The translations under genes were made by a program, and so were the position numbers. 64,000 nucleotides of DNA from Pseudoalteromonas sp. A25 (lineage in GTDB: Bacteria; Pseudomonadota; Gammaproteobacteria; Enterobacterales; Alteromonadaceae): assembly GCF_009176705.1 (NCBI RefSeq), contig NZ_AP021847.1, positions 186,001-250,000 of the forward strand, written 5' to 3'. The notes beneath the pieces were generated by a model that was not told the origin of the DNA, ran no database searches, and worked only from the letters and a program-made list of their open reading frames with translations. Within the stretch, counting starts at the first letter, position 1; each line of letters starts with the position of its first letter. Below are positions 27,125 through 36,309 of this stretch, piece by piece.

Positions 27125-28570
27125 TTATATTTGTTTTAAAAAATAAATTAATGCGTTGCGTTGCTTGGCTGATAGCTGCATGAAGTTCTGTTTTATAACT
27201 TGTGCTTCGCCGCCATGCCATAGAATGGCCTCTTCCACGGTACGGGCCCTACCATCATGCAAATATGCCTCAAATCCTTGTACCCGCTTTTGCAACCCGA
27301 TACCCCACAAAGGCGGGGTGCGCCACTGACTTCCCTTAGCGAGATTCTCAGATCCTTGATCTGCTAGCTGCTCCCCCATATCGTGAAGAGCTAAGTCTGA
27401 GTAAGGATAAATGTGCACACTTTGTAGTGCTTTAATGGGGTAATCAGCTCGGGTGATATATTTTGGTGTGTGGCAACTGTTACAACGCAATTGAAAGAAT
27501 ATGGTTCGCCCTTGCTGAGCTCGTTCGCTGGTTAAATCTCTCGCTTTAGGGACTCCCAGCGTTTGATTCATATAAACGGTTAAATCGTGGAGTTTTTTTG
27601 GTATATCCAGTGTTCCATAAGGGTCAACGCTCGCGGCTTTAGCGCACATTTTCTGCACATCAGTACACACTTCATCAGCAAAAATTGCATTCGTTATGCC
27701 CATATCATTTACAAATGCGCCCGCCACTTGCTGCTCAAGCGTTGGGTGTAAGCCTTTAAAGCCAAACCGCCCTATTTGTATTTGACCAGTTTGAACATTT
27801 TTGACCCTATTATATTGTGTGCGTATGCCATCGCCATCAATATCATCAACATCTTGCTGCGCGAGTAAATCTTGCTCGCTAATGGCATCGAGTAAGCCCA
27901 TTCCATAAATAGCAGGCGCGTAGCGTGCCGACAACACGGTATTTTTTTCAAGTTCTCCATATTCCAACTTATCTAGATGATAAATTGGCTTTCTTAAACG
28001 GTATTCAGAACCATCTGGGTATCGACCTGATATATTTTGGTAATTAACCCGAACCCTACCTTCCCCTTTCACCGGTCTCGGTAGCTTGTGATGAGACAAC
28101 CTTACCGCATTGGGCTGTAGCTGACCGCCATAGTGCTTATCAACACCGTTACCATCTCGTTTTAGTAATCGAAATAAAAGAGCGGGTGAGGCAAATTCCC
28201 CGCTATTATTCAAGCGCCCCCGCCCACCATCATGATGACAAGCTTTACATGAGCGAGCATTAAAAAGCGGACCTAATCCGTCTCTATCAGAAGTAATAGC
28301 AGGAGAAGCAACCCAGGGATCTCGAAAAAAAGAAAACCCATCCCAAAAATCTAGTTGCTCAATCGTCGGAATATTACCTGCTGGATGAATAAACGTTCTT
28401 GTTGCCACACGCTTTGCCGTGGCTTTTCCACCAGGAAGCTGTTCTCGCTCTGAAAAGCTGGGCACTGCTTGCTTTTCAAAAGACGTCAGTGCACTGACTT
28501 GCGCCAAAACACTTTGCACAACCGCCGTACTGCTCAATACTGCGACAGCTAAAATACGCAACACATACAT
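27125..28570 (-). CDS. DUF1111 di-haem oxidoreductase, periplasmic
   Basis: A 481-residue exported protein with a Sec signal (cleavage near SVLA) and two c-type haem sites: SCKACH in the N-terminal half and RCNSCH in the C-terminal half, the pattern of DUF1111 (di-haem oxidoreductase, MauG/peroxidase-like). The DGRART segment and HGGEAQ near the C-terminus are shared by the family. In this setting it may oxidise iron or another donor during uptake. Its ATG shares a base with the stop of the paralogous gene upstream (TAATG), so the two are translationally coupled. Confidence 0.92.
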   Translation of the reverse strand: MYVLRILAVAVLSSTAVVQSVLAQVSALTSFEKQAVPSFSEREQLPGGKATAKRVATRTFIHPAGNIPTIEQLDFWDGFSFFRDPWVASPAITSDRDGLGPLFNARSCKACHHDGGRGRLNNSGEFASPALLFRLLKRDGNGVDKHYGGQLQPNAVRLSHHKLPRPVKGEGRVRVNYQNISGRYPDGSEYRLRKPIYHLDKLEYGELEKNTVLSARYAPAIYGMGLLDAISEQDLLAQQDVDDIDGDGIRTQYNRVKNVQTGQIQIGRFGFKGLHPTLEQQVAGAFVNDMGITNAIFADEVCTDVQKMCAKAASVDPYGTLDIPKKLHDLTVYMNQTLGVPKARDLTSERAQQGRTIFFQLRCNSCHTPKYITRADYPIKALQSVHIYPYSDLALHDMGEQLADQGSENLAKGSQWRTPPLWGIGLQKRVQGFEAYLHDGRARTVEEAILWHGGEAQVIKQNFMQLSAKQRNALIYFLKQI

Positions 28571-30255
28571 TAGAGCGACCTTAAAAATGCAAGTAATGCA
28601 ACACGCTGTGCCTTGTCCATGTTAACAAACGCTTGCTGTGATGCTTTAGCTTCTCCGTCGTGCCATAAAATCGCTTCTTGGATGGTCCTTGCCCTACCAT
28701 CATGTAAAAACGTTGCTTTTGGATTAACCGTTTGAACTAAGCCAATCCCCCATAAAGCAGGCGTTTTCCACTCAGTTCCTGTTGCATCTCCCTCAGGGCG
28801 GCCATCTGCAAGACCTTCACAGCGTTGCACATAAATGCATTCTTTACCCTGTGAACAAGTCTGACCATCTGCAAGCTCTCTACTTACACGGCATGAACCT
28901 CCCATATCATGTAGCAACAGATCAGTGTATGGGTAAATAACCTGATGCTCCAACGCCGTAATATTTGTCCGTGTCTCAGATAACGTCACTAAATCAACAT
29001 CACCCAACACGCTACCTAGTGCCGCCCCTGTTTTATGACGGGGCACATGGCAGCTATGACAATTAGCCGCATAAAACTGCTCTCTACCTGCCAAAACGTC
29101 GGCTTGCCAAGTTTGAGTGCTTTCATCAAACCCACGTCGTTTAGGCACAGCCAAAGTTCGGTTGTAAAATTCAACCTGTGCAAGGTCAACATTGTTTAGG
29201 TCCACGCCGTTGTGGTGTTTGTTATTTTCTAATTGTGCTTGGGCGGAGCAAGCATCCTGAGCTTGCGTGCATGGTTCACCTGGATTGACGGTATTGGTAA
29301 TTCCCATATCGCCACGATATGCTCCCGAGATCTGTTGCAGCACCGAACCTGTGACTGCTTTTTGTCCAAATCTTGCTATTTGTGACTCACCAGTCAGTGG
29401 ATGATTTGTAAATGCGGCGCGTCCAGAAATCCCATCATTATTACTATCATTGGGGTCTTCGTACGCTAATAAAGATTGCTCAGGAATACTTTCAAGTAAA
29501 CCTGAACCATACACATGGGGGGTTACTCGGGCAGAAAACTGCACATCGTCAATAAAGTCACCGTATGCGAGATCTTTAATTTTATAGACTGGCTTACGAA
29601 GTTCATAGCTTTCACCATCCGCAAAACTGCCGATAACCGTCTCATACTCAACCCACGTATATGCCTCACCGTATGCTAATCCGTCATCTAACGCGCCACG
29701 ATACTTAGCGAGAGTAGTTGTTTGTCCTGTAATGGTGCCAAATACTTGAAGCTGATCACCATAGGTCGGCTCGACATTACCTGAGCTATCACCGACCCTT
29801 AAGAACATACTAGTCATCGGTTCGTTTGCATTTGCAGGCACTTGCCCACGGCCATCTTTTATATGGCAACCTTGGCAACTTGTGTTATTAAATAACGGTC
29901 CCTGTCCATCATGGTTACTGCGAAAGGTGTGATCGCCAGCTTTAAACACCGCATCTAATTGGGGTGAGTCTACAATCGCCGGGATAGCTTTACTATATGC
30001 ATTTTGGTCAAGGATGTGGGTGGTCGCCAAGCCTGCACTTAAGTGCTCAGCATCATCAGGTTTATTTGTTAAAAGCGGGGGTAACCCATCAGTGACTGAA
30101 ATGCTAAACGCCGGTTTATCTGTCGCAACATGATCAACTGTGTCATTACTAGTATTTTGCTTTTCGGTGTTAGTGTTGTTTGTTGAACCACCTCCACAAG
30201 CGCTTAGTGTTAATATTGATATATAAGTTAGTAGTTTATTTAAATAATGTGTCAC
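28570..30255 (-). CDS. DUF1111 di-haem oxidoreductase, lipoprotein paralogue
   Basis: A 561-residue paralogue of the next gene, starting with GTG at 30255 (AGGGG seven bases upstream). The N-terminus has the lipobox LSAC, so this copy is membrane-anchored while its partner is soluble. Haem sites are SCQGCH and NCHSCH. An insertion of about 30 residues with extra cysteines (GGSCRVS, TCSQGKECIYVQRC) before the shared DGRART and HDGEAK region distinguishes it. The pair could form a heteromer that passes electrons; that is inference. Confidence 0.92.
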   Translation of the reverse strand: MTHYLNKLLTYISILTLSACGGGSTNNTNTEKQNTSNDTVDHVATDKPAFSISVTDGLPPLLTNKPDDAEHLSAGLATTHILDQNAYSKAIPAIVDSPQLDAVFKAGDHTFRSNHDGQGPLFNNTSCQGCHIKDGRGQVPANANEPMTSMFLRVGDSSGNVEPTYGDQLQVFGTITGQTTTLAKYRGALDDGLAYGEAYTWVEYETVIGSFADGESYELRKPVYKIKDLAYGDFIDDVQFSARVTPHVYGSGLLESIPEQSLLAYEDPNDSNNDGISGRAAFTNHPLTGESQIARFGQKAVTGSVLQQISGAYRGDMGITNTVNPGEPCTQAQDACSAQAQLENNKHHNGVDLNNVDLAQVEFYNRTLAVPKRRGFDESTQTWQADVLAGREQFYAANCHSCHVPRHKTGAALGSVLGDVDLVTLSETRTNITALEHQVIYPYTDLLLHDMGGSCRVSRELADGQTCSQGKECIYVQRCEGLADGRPEGDATGTEWKTPALWGIGLVQTVNPKATFLHDGRARTIQEAILWHDGEAKASQQAFVNMDKAQRVALLAFLRSL

Positions 30256-30304
30256 TTCAGTGCCCCTGATCTGCCATATATCTCTATATGTCAGAAACTG
30301 AAAT

Positions 30305-30323
30305 GGCTGGCATTGCGCCAGCC
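30305..30323 (-). promoter_or_regulatory. Intercistronic hairpin after the first imelysin gene
   Basis: GGCTGGC (30305-30311) pairs with GCCAGCC (30317-30323) around a 5-base loop. On the minus strand only ATTTCAGTTT follows, a weak T run, so it may partly terminate or protect the imelysin message, giving unequal expression in the operon. Confidence 0.5.
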
Positions 30324-30343
30324 TAAATAATTATTACAAGTTG

Positions 30344-31786
30344 TTAGATATTTTCTTCTGTATCTTGTTTAAGATCTTCCGCCGACACGCCTAAAGCGTC
30401 GATGGCTTCTTGGATCAGATCAGTTTGCTCTGCTAATGCAGTAATTGCAGCATAGATATGAGCTTGATTTTCAGCCTTTTGTATTTGCACATCGAAAGAC
30501 ATACCTGCTTTTGCTGTCTGGTCAATAATGAGTACTTTAGCCATCGTGTTATCAAGGGCTGTTTTTAGTTTTAACGCTAGCGCTTCATGACCTTTTGTTA
30601 CCAATAAATTATGGATGCTCGGTCCGCTTTGCTCTAAGCCATTAATATCAGTGTAAAGACCTAAATATGTATTGCGAATGCCCTTCGCATTTAGGAATAT
30701 ATCTCGGTGCGTATTGTCAGAAAAACACGAATGTTCATCTTCTTGGCTATCAGTGCGCACTGCAATACTCATACGCTCTCCAGCCAATTCACCAAAACTC
30801 AAGCGCCCCATACTTTCAAGCATGGCCCCTAAGTTAGCCGCAGCATTGTCGGCTTTGGTATATTCTTGATAATGAAAACCCGTTTCAGGATGCCATGCAT
30901 CAACCACCGCTTGTAAATCTTGCACAAGTAATGCTGCTGCCGCTTTTAAATAATCACCACGACGCTGACAAATTTCATCTTGTGCACCCTGCTCACCTGA
31001 TGTACAGGTGCGGCCATTAGCTTCACTGCTCGGTAGATTACTGCTCGTGTAGTAATCTGTTACAGGGCGATGACCCGCGGTGTAATCACGTTGTGCTGTG
31101 TAGGTTAAATCGGCATTCAGATCTTGACCCCATAGTAAAAATTCAATCGCATGGTAGCCTGAGGTTACGTTTGCCTCTTCACCGTCTAGCTCAAATTTTT
31201 CACGAATTAAATCCGCAGTGATCTGGGCAAAGGTGAAGCTGTCTTGAATAATATTGCCACCCGATTGATATACAGCCGCATTACCACGCGCTTCATTACC
31301 ATCCATATCTTGAGTGTAATCAATGAGCGCTTCAGCTAGCGGCCATGCATTAATTGCTCCCTCTGGACCCTGACCGTCTTGCAACGTCCAATTACCTTGC
31401 TCATCTTTAGTTAGCGCATCAATTGGCCCTTCACGAAAACGAAACACTTCACTTTGTCCATATGGTTCGCGTGAATTTAACCAAGCTTGCTTTGCGAGCA
31501 TAAAATTAGCCTCACTAGGCGTCGCAACAAACGTATTTATTGCTTCTTGTAATGATTTAGCACTGCTTAAAGCATCAGAATAAACGGCAAAAGCATAATT
31601 GGCGTTGGCTGATACGACACTTTCAAACGTCGCAGTAGGATGCACAACTTCAGTTTGTTGACCCGTTGTTTGACCATTTCCTTGCGAGTTATCAACAGGT
31701 GCAGCCACCTTTTTATCGCTGCCACCACAGGCAGCTAAAACGCCTACACATACGAGCGAAAGTGCAATATTTTTTATGTTTTTCAC
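30344..31786 (-). CDS. Imelysin-family lipoprotein (first copy)
   Basis: A 480-residue periplasmic lipoprotein (lipobox LAAC, then a Gly/Ser/Asn linker) of the imelysin/M75 family. Diagnostic parts are FRFREGPIDAL, SGYHAIEFLLWGQD, with the GxHxxE motif that binds metal in characterised imelysins, and the LGRLSFGELAGER-like region with later RTDSQEDEHSCFSDN. It leads a run of four further co-oriented genes (two DUF1111, imelysin, DUF1513). A possible Fur-type site lies about 70 bases upstream of the start. Likely role: binding or handling iron at the cell surface. Confidence 0.92.
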   Translation of the reverse strand: MKNIKNIALSLVCVGVLAACGGSDKKVAAPVDNSQGNGQTTGQQTEVVHPTATFESVVSANANYAFAVYSDALSSAKSLQEAINTFVATPSEANFMLAKQAWLNSREPYGQSEVFRFREGPIDALTKDEQGNWTLQDGQGPEGAINAWPLAEALIDYTQDMDGNEARGNAAVYQSGGNIIQDSFTFAQITADLIREKFELDGEEANVTSGYHAIEFLLWGQDLNADLTYTAQRDYTAGHRPVTDYYTSSNLPSSEANGRTCTSGEQGAQDEICQRRGDYLKAAAALLVQDLQAVVDAWHPETGFHYQEYTKADNAAANLGAMLESMGRLSFGELAGERMSIAVRTDSQEDEHSCFSDNTHRDIFLNAKGIRNTYLGLYTDINGLEQSGPSIHNLLVTKGHEALALKLKTALDNTMAKVLIIDQTAKAGMSFDVQIQKAENQAHIYAAITALAEQTDLIQEAIDALGVSAEDLKQDTEENI

Positions 31787-32224
31787 AGTAATCCCAATTT
31801 TTGTAAGGTTATTATAGCGCTGGGCATGTTATCGAATAACAATGATGCATTCAATAACTATTTTCATTTAGATTTACACACCCAAATAGGAAACACCCTT
31901 AAAGCAAGAAATCACGACGCATATATTGGGGTATATTTATGATTTTATTGATACTGTAGTAATTACTAAATTAACGCAATTTTTAAAAGCAGAAGGATCG
32001 CAGTAGGAGTTTCACAAAAAGCGAATGTAAAACCGATTGGGTGATGAATAAGCTATTTTCATTCCAACTCACTTAATTAAGTGATCTTTTTTTTGCCGAC
32101 AAAACCTATCGATAGCAAGGCAAAAATATCGCTATTTAGTAGTTCTAAATTAAAAATTTTTAACGCAGCTAATGTTGGGTTTTGTCTCTAAAAATGCTTA
32201 TGTATTATTGCGGATTGATATTGG
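31787..32224. other. Intergenic region upstream of the imelysin operon
   Basis: This 438-base AT-rich gap separates the TonB receptor gene from the imelysin operon. It contains a Fur-like sequence near the operon start (31852-31866). I see no open frame with a ribosome site and no clear terminator for the receptor gene. Confidence 0.5.
31852..31866 (-). promoter_or_regulatory. Possible Fur box before the imelysin operon
   Basis: On the minus strand TGAAAATAGTTATTG matches the 7-1-7 Fur consensus TGATAATNATTATCA at 10 of 14 positions, 66 bases before the imelysin ATG. The match is moderate in AT-rich DNA; the function of the operon makes iron control plausible. Confidence 0.35.
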
Positions 32225-34234
32225 TTAAAACTTTTGTACATACTGCACGTGAATTGCTCTTCCCGTGCCAGGTATTCTGCCATCGCTCATGCGCGGTTCA
32301 AATATTACGTACTGCTTATCAAACAAATTTTTTACCTTCATTACAATAGATTGGCTATTACCTAAGCGCCATGACAACGATGCCCCCAAAAGACTGTAAG
32401 CCGGCTGATCATAGTTATCTAACACGCCTGGCTCCGGTGTTTTTACAAATACACTGTCTCTCCACAATGCATTAAAACTAATTTGTAGCGGATCCATATT
32501 ATGCGTCACAGCAAGTGATGCAAAACGCTTATAGCTTGGATTAAAAGGTTCATCTAGTAAATGGGTGTACCCCATCTCAAGCCAAGTACTAGGGGTGATA
32601 TTAAACTTACCACTCACCTCATACCCTTGCATATCGGTGTTAAACGTATTTAAAAACGTAAAGCGTCTTTGTTCTACAGGTAACTGCCTAGTATTAATTG
32701 GTACAAGATTTATAAAGTCCTTAAGTTGGTTATCAAAAAGCACAAGATCCAGTTCCCAACTATGATATTTACTGTGCCATACCAACTCCGTTGTTTTTAC
32801 ATACTCAGAGGTCAAGTTTGGATTGCCCACAGTTACATCATCATTAGAGTTTAGCTCGTTACTAACAGGCGTACGAAATGACTCTCCGTATTGAAGCTTA
32901 ATCGTATTTTGCTCCGATAAAGAGTAAATAGCAGCGACTCTTGGCGAAAACTTACTATCTATGTCCTTAACATCATCATATCTGGCACCCACAAAGAGTG
33001 TTGCTTTCTCGCTCATTGTGTATTTTAGTTGCCCATATACTGCCGTTGAGTCAAAAGACTGCAATAAAGTGTTAAACGGCTGATGTGGGTTCACGGTGAT
33101 AATGCCATTTTGGTAAAACTCTTCCCCTAAAAAAACATCACCGCGAGCAAAGTCATAATAACTAGTGTTAATTCCAGCTTCAGATTGTTCTTCTTCTGAA
33201 TACTCAACACCAAAATTCAATGCCAACGAATTATTTACTCTAAAGGCGCCATCCAAGTTCAACGTTAAGTCTTTTGATTGCCAACTAGGTCCAACAAAAA
33301 AGTCATTCTGTAGGCTTAAGTCTTGAGCCGATGCAATTAACCCAGCGGAATAGATATCATGCTCAATATACTTAACAGTCGAGCTCACATCCCATTGGGC
33401 ACTTCTAAGCCAATCATAGCCAATTAATACCGCTAAATTTTGGCTCTTATGTTTATTTTCATCCGACCAACCGGCTAAATTAACAAAACCGTTTAGTTGA
33501 GTTTGGTTATGCCACATTGACAGCTTCAGATCTCGCCACTGCCCACCAAGTTCAATAAAGTAACTCGCAAGAGGATCTCTTACTCCTTCAACATAACGCT
33601 CACCTTGCTGTCCTTGCCAAGAAGCATTGCCATATATATTTAGATCACCAAAGAGTACTTTATTAAAACCGACAGCTGCTTGAGTAAATCCATGCTCGCC
33701 TATGCCCAAACTCATGTGATTGTGATCTTTCGACGTAACTATATTCATTACGCCTAAAAATGCATTGCTCCCATAAAGCGCTGAGCCCGGGCCACGTATA
33801 AACTCTACTTTTTCAATGATATCTACCGAAATATGGGGCATATACACCGAAGCTTTACCAAATGACGACTCATTCAAACGATGGCCATTAAGCATCACAA
33901 GCACATTACCACTGTCTAAAAATATACCTCGAGTATGCTCTTTGGGTACTGCTCCCACCCAGTCGCCACGAGTTGATTGAAAACCTGGCACATAGTTCAT
34001 TAACTCGTAGGCATTTGTTACACCTAAAAGCGAGATGTGTTGTCGATTGAACACAGTGATGCTCGAGGGCACACTGGCTCTTGTTTCATCAGTTTTAGTG
34101 GCTAAGTTGATATTTACGTCGAGAAGTTCTTCAAAGGATAGGGCAAAAAGATCTGATTCATTTTTCGCGTGACAAACGCTAGAAGCCAGACATATAGCAA
34201 ACAAGGGTATTGTTTTTATCGGGATATTTATCAT
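32225..34234 (-). CDS. TonB-dependent receptor (siderophore/metal type)
   Basis: A 669-residue outer-membrane receptor with signal peptide (cleavage near CHA), a plug domain (VPSSITVFNRQHI, GALYGSNAFLGVMNIVT) and a barrel ending in HVQYVQKF, terminal Phe. LSFEELLDVNINLATKTDET near the N-terminus is a TonB-box-like region common in FepA/CirA-like and vitamin/siderophore receptors. Its position just upstream of the imelysin/di-haem operon on the same strand suggests an iron-complex substrate, but the sequence alone does not show it. The start codon is immediately preceded by a hairpin (34235-34266) that could mask the weak ribosome site. Confidence 0.9.
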   Translation of the reverse strand: MINIPIKTIPLFAICLASSVCHAKNESDLFALSFEELLDVNINLATKTDETRASVPSSITVFNRQHISLLGVTNAYELMNYVPGFQSTRGDWVGAVPKEHTRGIFLDSGNVLVMLNGHRLNESSFGKASVYMPHISVDIIEKVEFIRGPGSALYGSNAFLGVMNIVTSKDHNHMSLGIGEHGFTQAAVGFNKVLFGDLNIYGNASWQGQQGERYVEGVRDPLASYFIELGGQWRDLKLSMWHNQTQLNGFVNLAGWSDENKHKSQNLAVLIGYDWLRSAQWDVSSTVKYIEHDIYSAGLIASAQDLSLQNDFFVGPSWQSKDLTLNLDGAFRVNNSLALNFGVEYSEEEQSEAGINTSYYDFARGDVFLGEEFYQNGIITVNPHQPFNTLLQSFDSTAVYGQLKYTMSEKATLFVGARYDDVKDIDSKFSPRVAAIYSLSEQNTIKLQYGESFRTPVSNELNSNDDVTVGNPNLTSEYVKTTELVWHSKYHSWELDLVLFDNQLKDFINLVPINTRQLPVEQRRFTFLNTFNTDMQGYEVSGKFNITPSTWLEMGYTHLLDEPFNPSYKRFASLAVTHNMDPLQISFNALWRDSVFVKTPEPGVLDNYDQPAYSLLGASLSWRLGNSQSIVMKVKNLFDKQYVIFEPRMSDGRIPGTGRAIHVQYVQKF

Positions 34235-34266
34235 TATTCAGCCTGGCTACATATACTGGCTGAATA
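34235..34266 (-). promoter_or_regulatory. Leader hairpin abutting the receptor start codon
   Basis: TATTCAGCC (34235-34243) and GGCTGAATA (34258-34266) form a perfect 9-bp stem with a 14-base loop. On the minus strand it ends directly at the ATG and buries the CAGG ribosome-site candidate, so translation of the receptor might depend on opening it. Confidence 0.45.
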
Positions 34267-34367
34267 CACAAATCTATAGAATGAGGACAGCACAGCAAAC
34301 TTCACATTATATTAATAATACAAATGATCAGCAGCCGTGCAAGCTTTTAGGTGTAATTTATTGAAAT

Positions 34368-34643
34368 TTATGTGGCTACGCTACTTTGCTTCGCTTTTAA
34401 ATACTTCACTAAACCTATTATCGAAGCCGCTATCCAAAACAACTCAATAACAAAGCTGGCTAGGTTAAAGTTGTAACATAAGCTGATCAACAATAGTATC
34501 GCACCAGAAAGGTTCATCAGGTTATAGGTTAAGCTTTCTGGTGAGGCTTTTCCTAATTGCAGCATAAAAAACGCACCTACAACCAAAGCCGTTCCGCTCA
34601 TACCTATTACATCAAAAAGAATATCGATCATGTTTTTGTCCAT
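34368..34643 (-). CDS. CBU_0592-like small membrane protein
   Basis: A protein of about 91 residues with three hydrophobic segments (ALVVGAFFMLQL, LSGAILLLISLCY and FVIELFWIAASIIGLV), like the CBU_0592 family of small inner-membrane proteins. The SPESLTYNLMNLSGA loop is typical. The start is uncertain: a GTG at 34673 and an ATG at 34631 are in frame as well, none with a good ribosome site. Function unknown. It is transcribed in the same direction as its neighbours but with gaps over 100 bases. Confidence 0.7.
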   Translation of the reverse strand: MDKNMIDILFDVIGMSGTALVVGAFFMLQLGKASPESLTYNLMNLSGAILLLISLCYNFNLASFVIELFWIAASIIGLVKYLKAKQSSVAT

Positions 34644-34785
34644 TAGAAGTGCCAAATTTGGCTTTTTGCTCACCCAAACACACTGGCCCGTTCCATGGGG
34701 AGGGTAATTTTCAATCTTTGAAACAGCACAAACGGTGGCAATACTATCAGTTGAAAAATACTGAAACAGGATAATTGTCCGCTAT

Positions 34786-35037
34786 TTATTTAAACCTAAC
34801 TTTGCCACCAATAAATTTAATGGCGGGCGTGCCGCGGATCAAAGTAGAACGAGCAAATTCTTGCTCGCATTTTGGACAGTGACTGTTATTTTGCGTATGG
34901 TTTTTAACGATACGTTCTAAAAAGCATTTAACCAAAGCACCTTTACCGCCTTTACGGTATTTAAATAAAGTCGCCGCACAGCTGGAGCAATAAATATCAA
35001 CTGTACGCACGGGCCCTTTTTTGTTTGGTTTAGCCAT
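34786..35037 (-). CDS. Zinc-ribbon protein, unknown function
   Basis: An 83-residue basic protein with two CxxC pairs, CSSC near residue 17 and CPKC near residue 54, which would bind one zinc ion. KKGPVRTVDIYC and a C-terminal GTPAIKFIGGKVRF strand flank them. No catalytic domain is present; such proteins may bind nucleic acid or act as a metal-bound scaffold. It follows the DUF1761 gene by six bases, so the two form an operon. Confidence 0.75.
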   Translation of the reverse strand: MAKPNKKGPVRTVDIYCSSCAATLFKYRKGGKGALVKCFLERIVKNHTQNNSHCPKCEQEFARSTLIRGTPAIKFIGGKVRFK

Positions 35038-35043
35038 TATAAT

Positions 35044-35448
35044 CTATCCCGTAATACTCAATACTGATGCCATTAATACAAACTGACAAGTATGATACCC
35101 CCCGTTAATAAAAAATAAGGTCAATGGTCGCTGCTCGAAAATATAGCTGATCCCTAATGTTGTGCTTACAAGCCCTGCGCCTATCGAGCCGCCCAAGATA
35201 ATCGCATCTATCAATAGCGGATCTTTACCCAATAAGACAGCCATAAAAAATGCAGCTATGAGCGCTAAAACAAATGCACCACCGTAAATGAGTTTAGGGT
35301 CGCTTTGCTGGAGATCTACGTCGGTTAGTCCGCAACACTCCATCCACTTTTTGCCAAATAGCCATGGAGAGTACCATGCCCCACCAAGCATAAATGATGA
35401 CAAAGCTGCCAATAATACAGCCCAGTAATTCAAATCAAAAATCAGCAT
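35044..35448 (-). CDS. DUF1761 inner-membrane protein
   Basis: A 134-residue protein with four hydrophobic segments. It matches DUF1761: an N-terminal NYWAVLLAALSSFMLGGAWYSP, where the GxxWYSP motif is diagnostic, then FGKKW, and a C-terminal YHTCQFVLMASVL helix. The family has no known function. First gene of a pair with the zinc-ribbon gene. Confidence 0.85.
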   Translation of the reverse strand: MLIFDLNYWAVLLAALSSFMLGGAWYSPWLFGKKWMECCGLTDVDLQQSDPKLIYGGAFVLALIAAFFMAVLLGKDPLLIDAIILGGSIGAGLVSTTLGISYIFEQRPLTLFFINGGYHTCQFVLMASVLSITG

Positions 35449-35764
35449 AAAGGCGTCTTCTGTTATTTTAATTTAAATTTAGGCAATAGTTGAACCTTGA
35501 GCAAATTTGCAGGTAAGACCAAAACACAAACTTACTTTACAGCCATAGCGGGTATTCATATTCCAGCACTAAGCTATCACTTAACGAGCAAGCGTTCTTA
35601 TCGTTTATTTTAACACAAGTATTTTTGGCAATGTGGCTTTGAAAGACCGACTATAGACTTTATAGAACAAAAACAGAGTTTCAACTGTTTAAGATAATTT
35701 ACGGCAAATAATCTAATCTGCTTAATTTAAACATTTAAGTTGAAGAGAATATATACAATACAGA
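35449..35764. other. Intergenic region without a recognisable gene
   Basis: This 316-base AT-rich region presumably carries the promoter of the DUF1761 operon and the end of the NTF2-like gene transcript. I see no credible open frame, repeat or terminator. Confidence 0.5.
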
Positions 35765-36166
35765 TCAGTCATCTAAGCGCAATTTAAACTCTGCGCATGG
35801 TGTCCCCTGATGAAATACCAACCTCCATAAGTCATGTTCTAATCGCCACAAGGACATACGAACAGAGTAATTGAGTTGACACTTAACACTGCGTCTGTAA
35901 GCAGCCTGATACGTAAGCTGAACAAGATGGGGGCCAAGCATTCGGCCTTTAAACGTTTGGTTATAGAATTGGGGAACCTTTTCATTAGGCAAACGAGAAA
36001 TAACATGCTTTTTATCAAACATCAGGCCATTTGCCGAAATTTCATAAAAATCATCACTGAGTAGTCTCTCTAGCATGTCACATGATTGACGTACACCCGG
36101 CTCTAATAATTGCCGCTCTTGATCAATAAGGAGCTCAAGTAATTCTGCGTTAATTTTATTGGTCAT
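35765..36166 (-). CDS. DUF4440 / NTF2-like protein
   Basis: A 133-residue soluble protein with an NTF2-like cone fold predicted from its layout: an N-terminal helix (LIDQERQLLEPGVRQSCDMLERLLSDDF in part), the FYEISANGLMFDKKHV strand-helix and terminal strands SLWRLEHDLWRLVFHQGTP. That is the usual DUF4440 arrangement. No catalytic residues can be assigned. TAAGG is five bases before the start. It is divergent from fabH and shares the palindrome-containing region at 36218-36248. Confidence 0.78.
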   Translation of the reverse strand: MTNKINAELLELLIDQERQLLEPGVRQSCDMLERLLSDDFYEISANGLMFDKKHVISRLPNEKVPQFYNQTFKGRMLGPHLVQLTYQAAYRRSVKCQLNYSVRMSLWRLEHDLWRLVFHQGTPCAEFKLRLDD

Positions 36167-36217
36167 AATACCTTACAAATCAATATGTACCTTACTGATG
36201 AGTCTAGTCTACACTGA

Positions 36218-36248
36218 TGCCTATAGGCAATATCAACTGGTGATCACC
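36218..36248 (+). promoter_or_regulatory. Two palindromes 20 bp apart upstream of fabH
   Basis: TGCCTATAGGCA (36218-36229) and GGTGATCACC (36239-36248) are perfect palindromes whose centres are 20 bases apart, two turns of the helix, so bound dimers would sit on one face. They lie in the 143-base region between the divergent NTF2-like and fabH genes. Which protein binds is unknown. Confidence 0.4.
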
Positions 36249-36309
36249 CTAGATATTTGCTATAAATGCCCTAACTTGGCCACTGGTCAGACAAGAATAA
36301 GAGAGCCGC

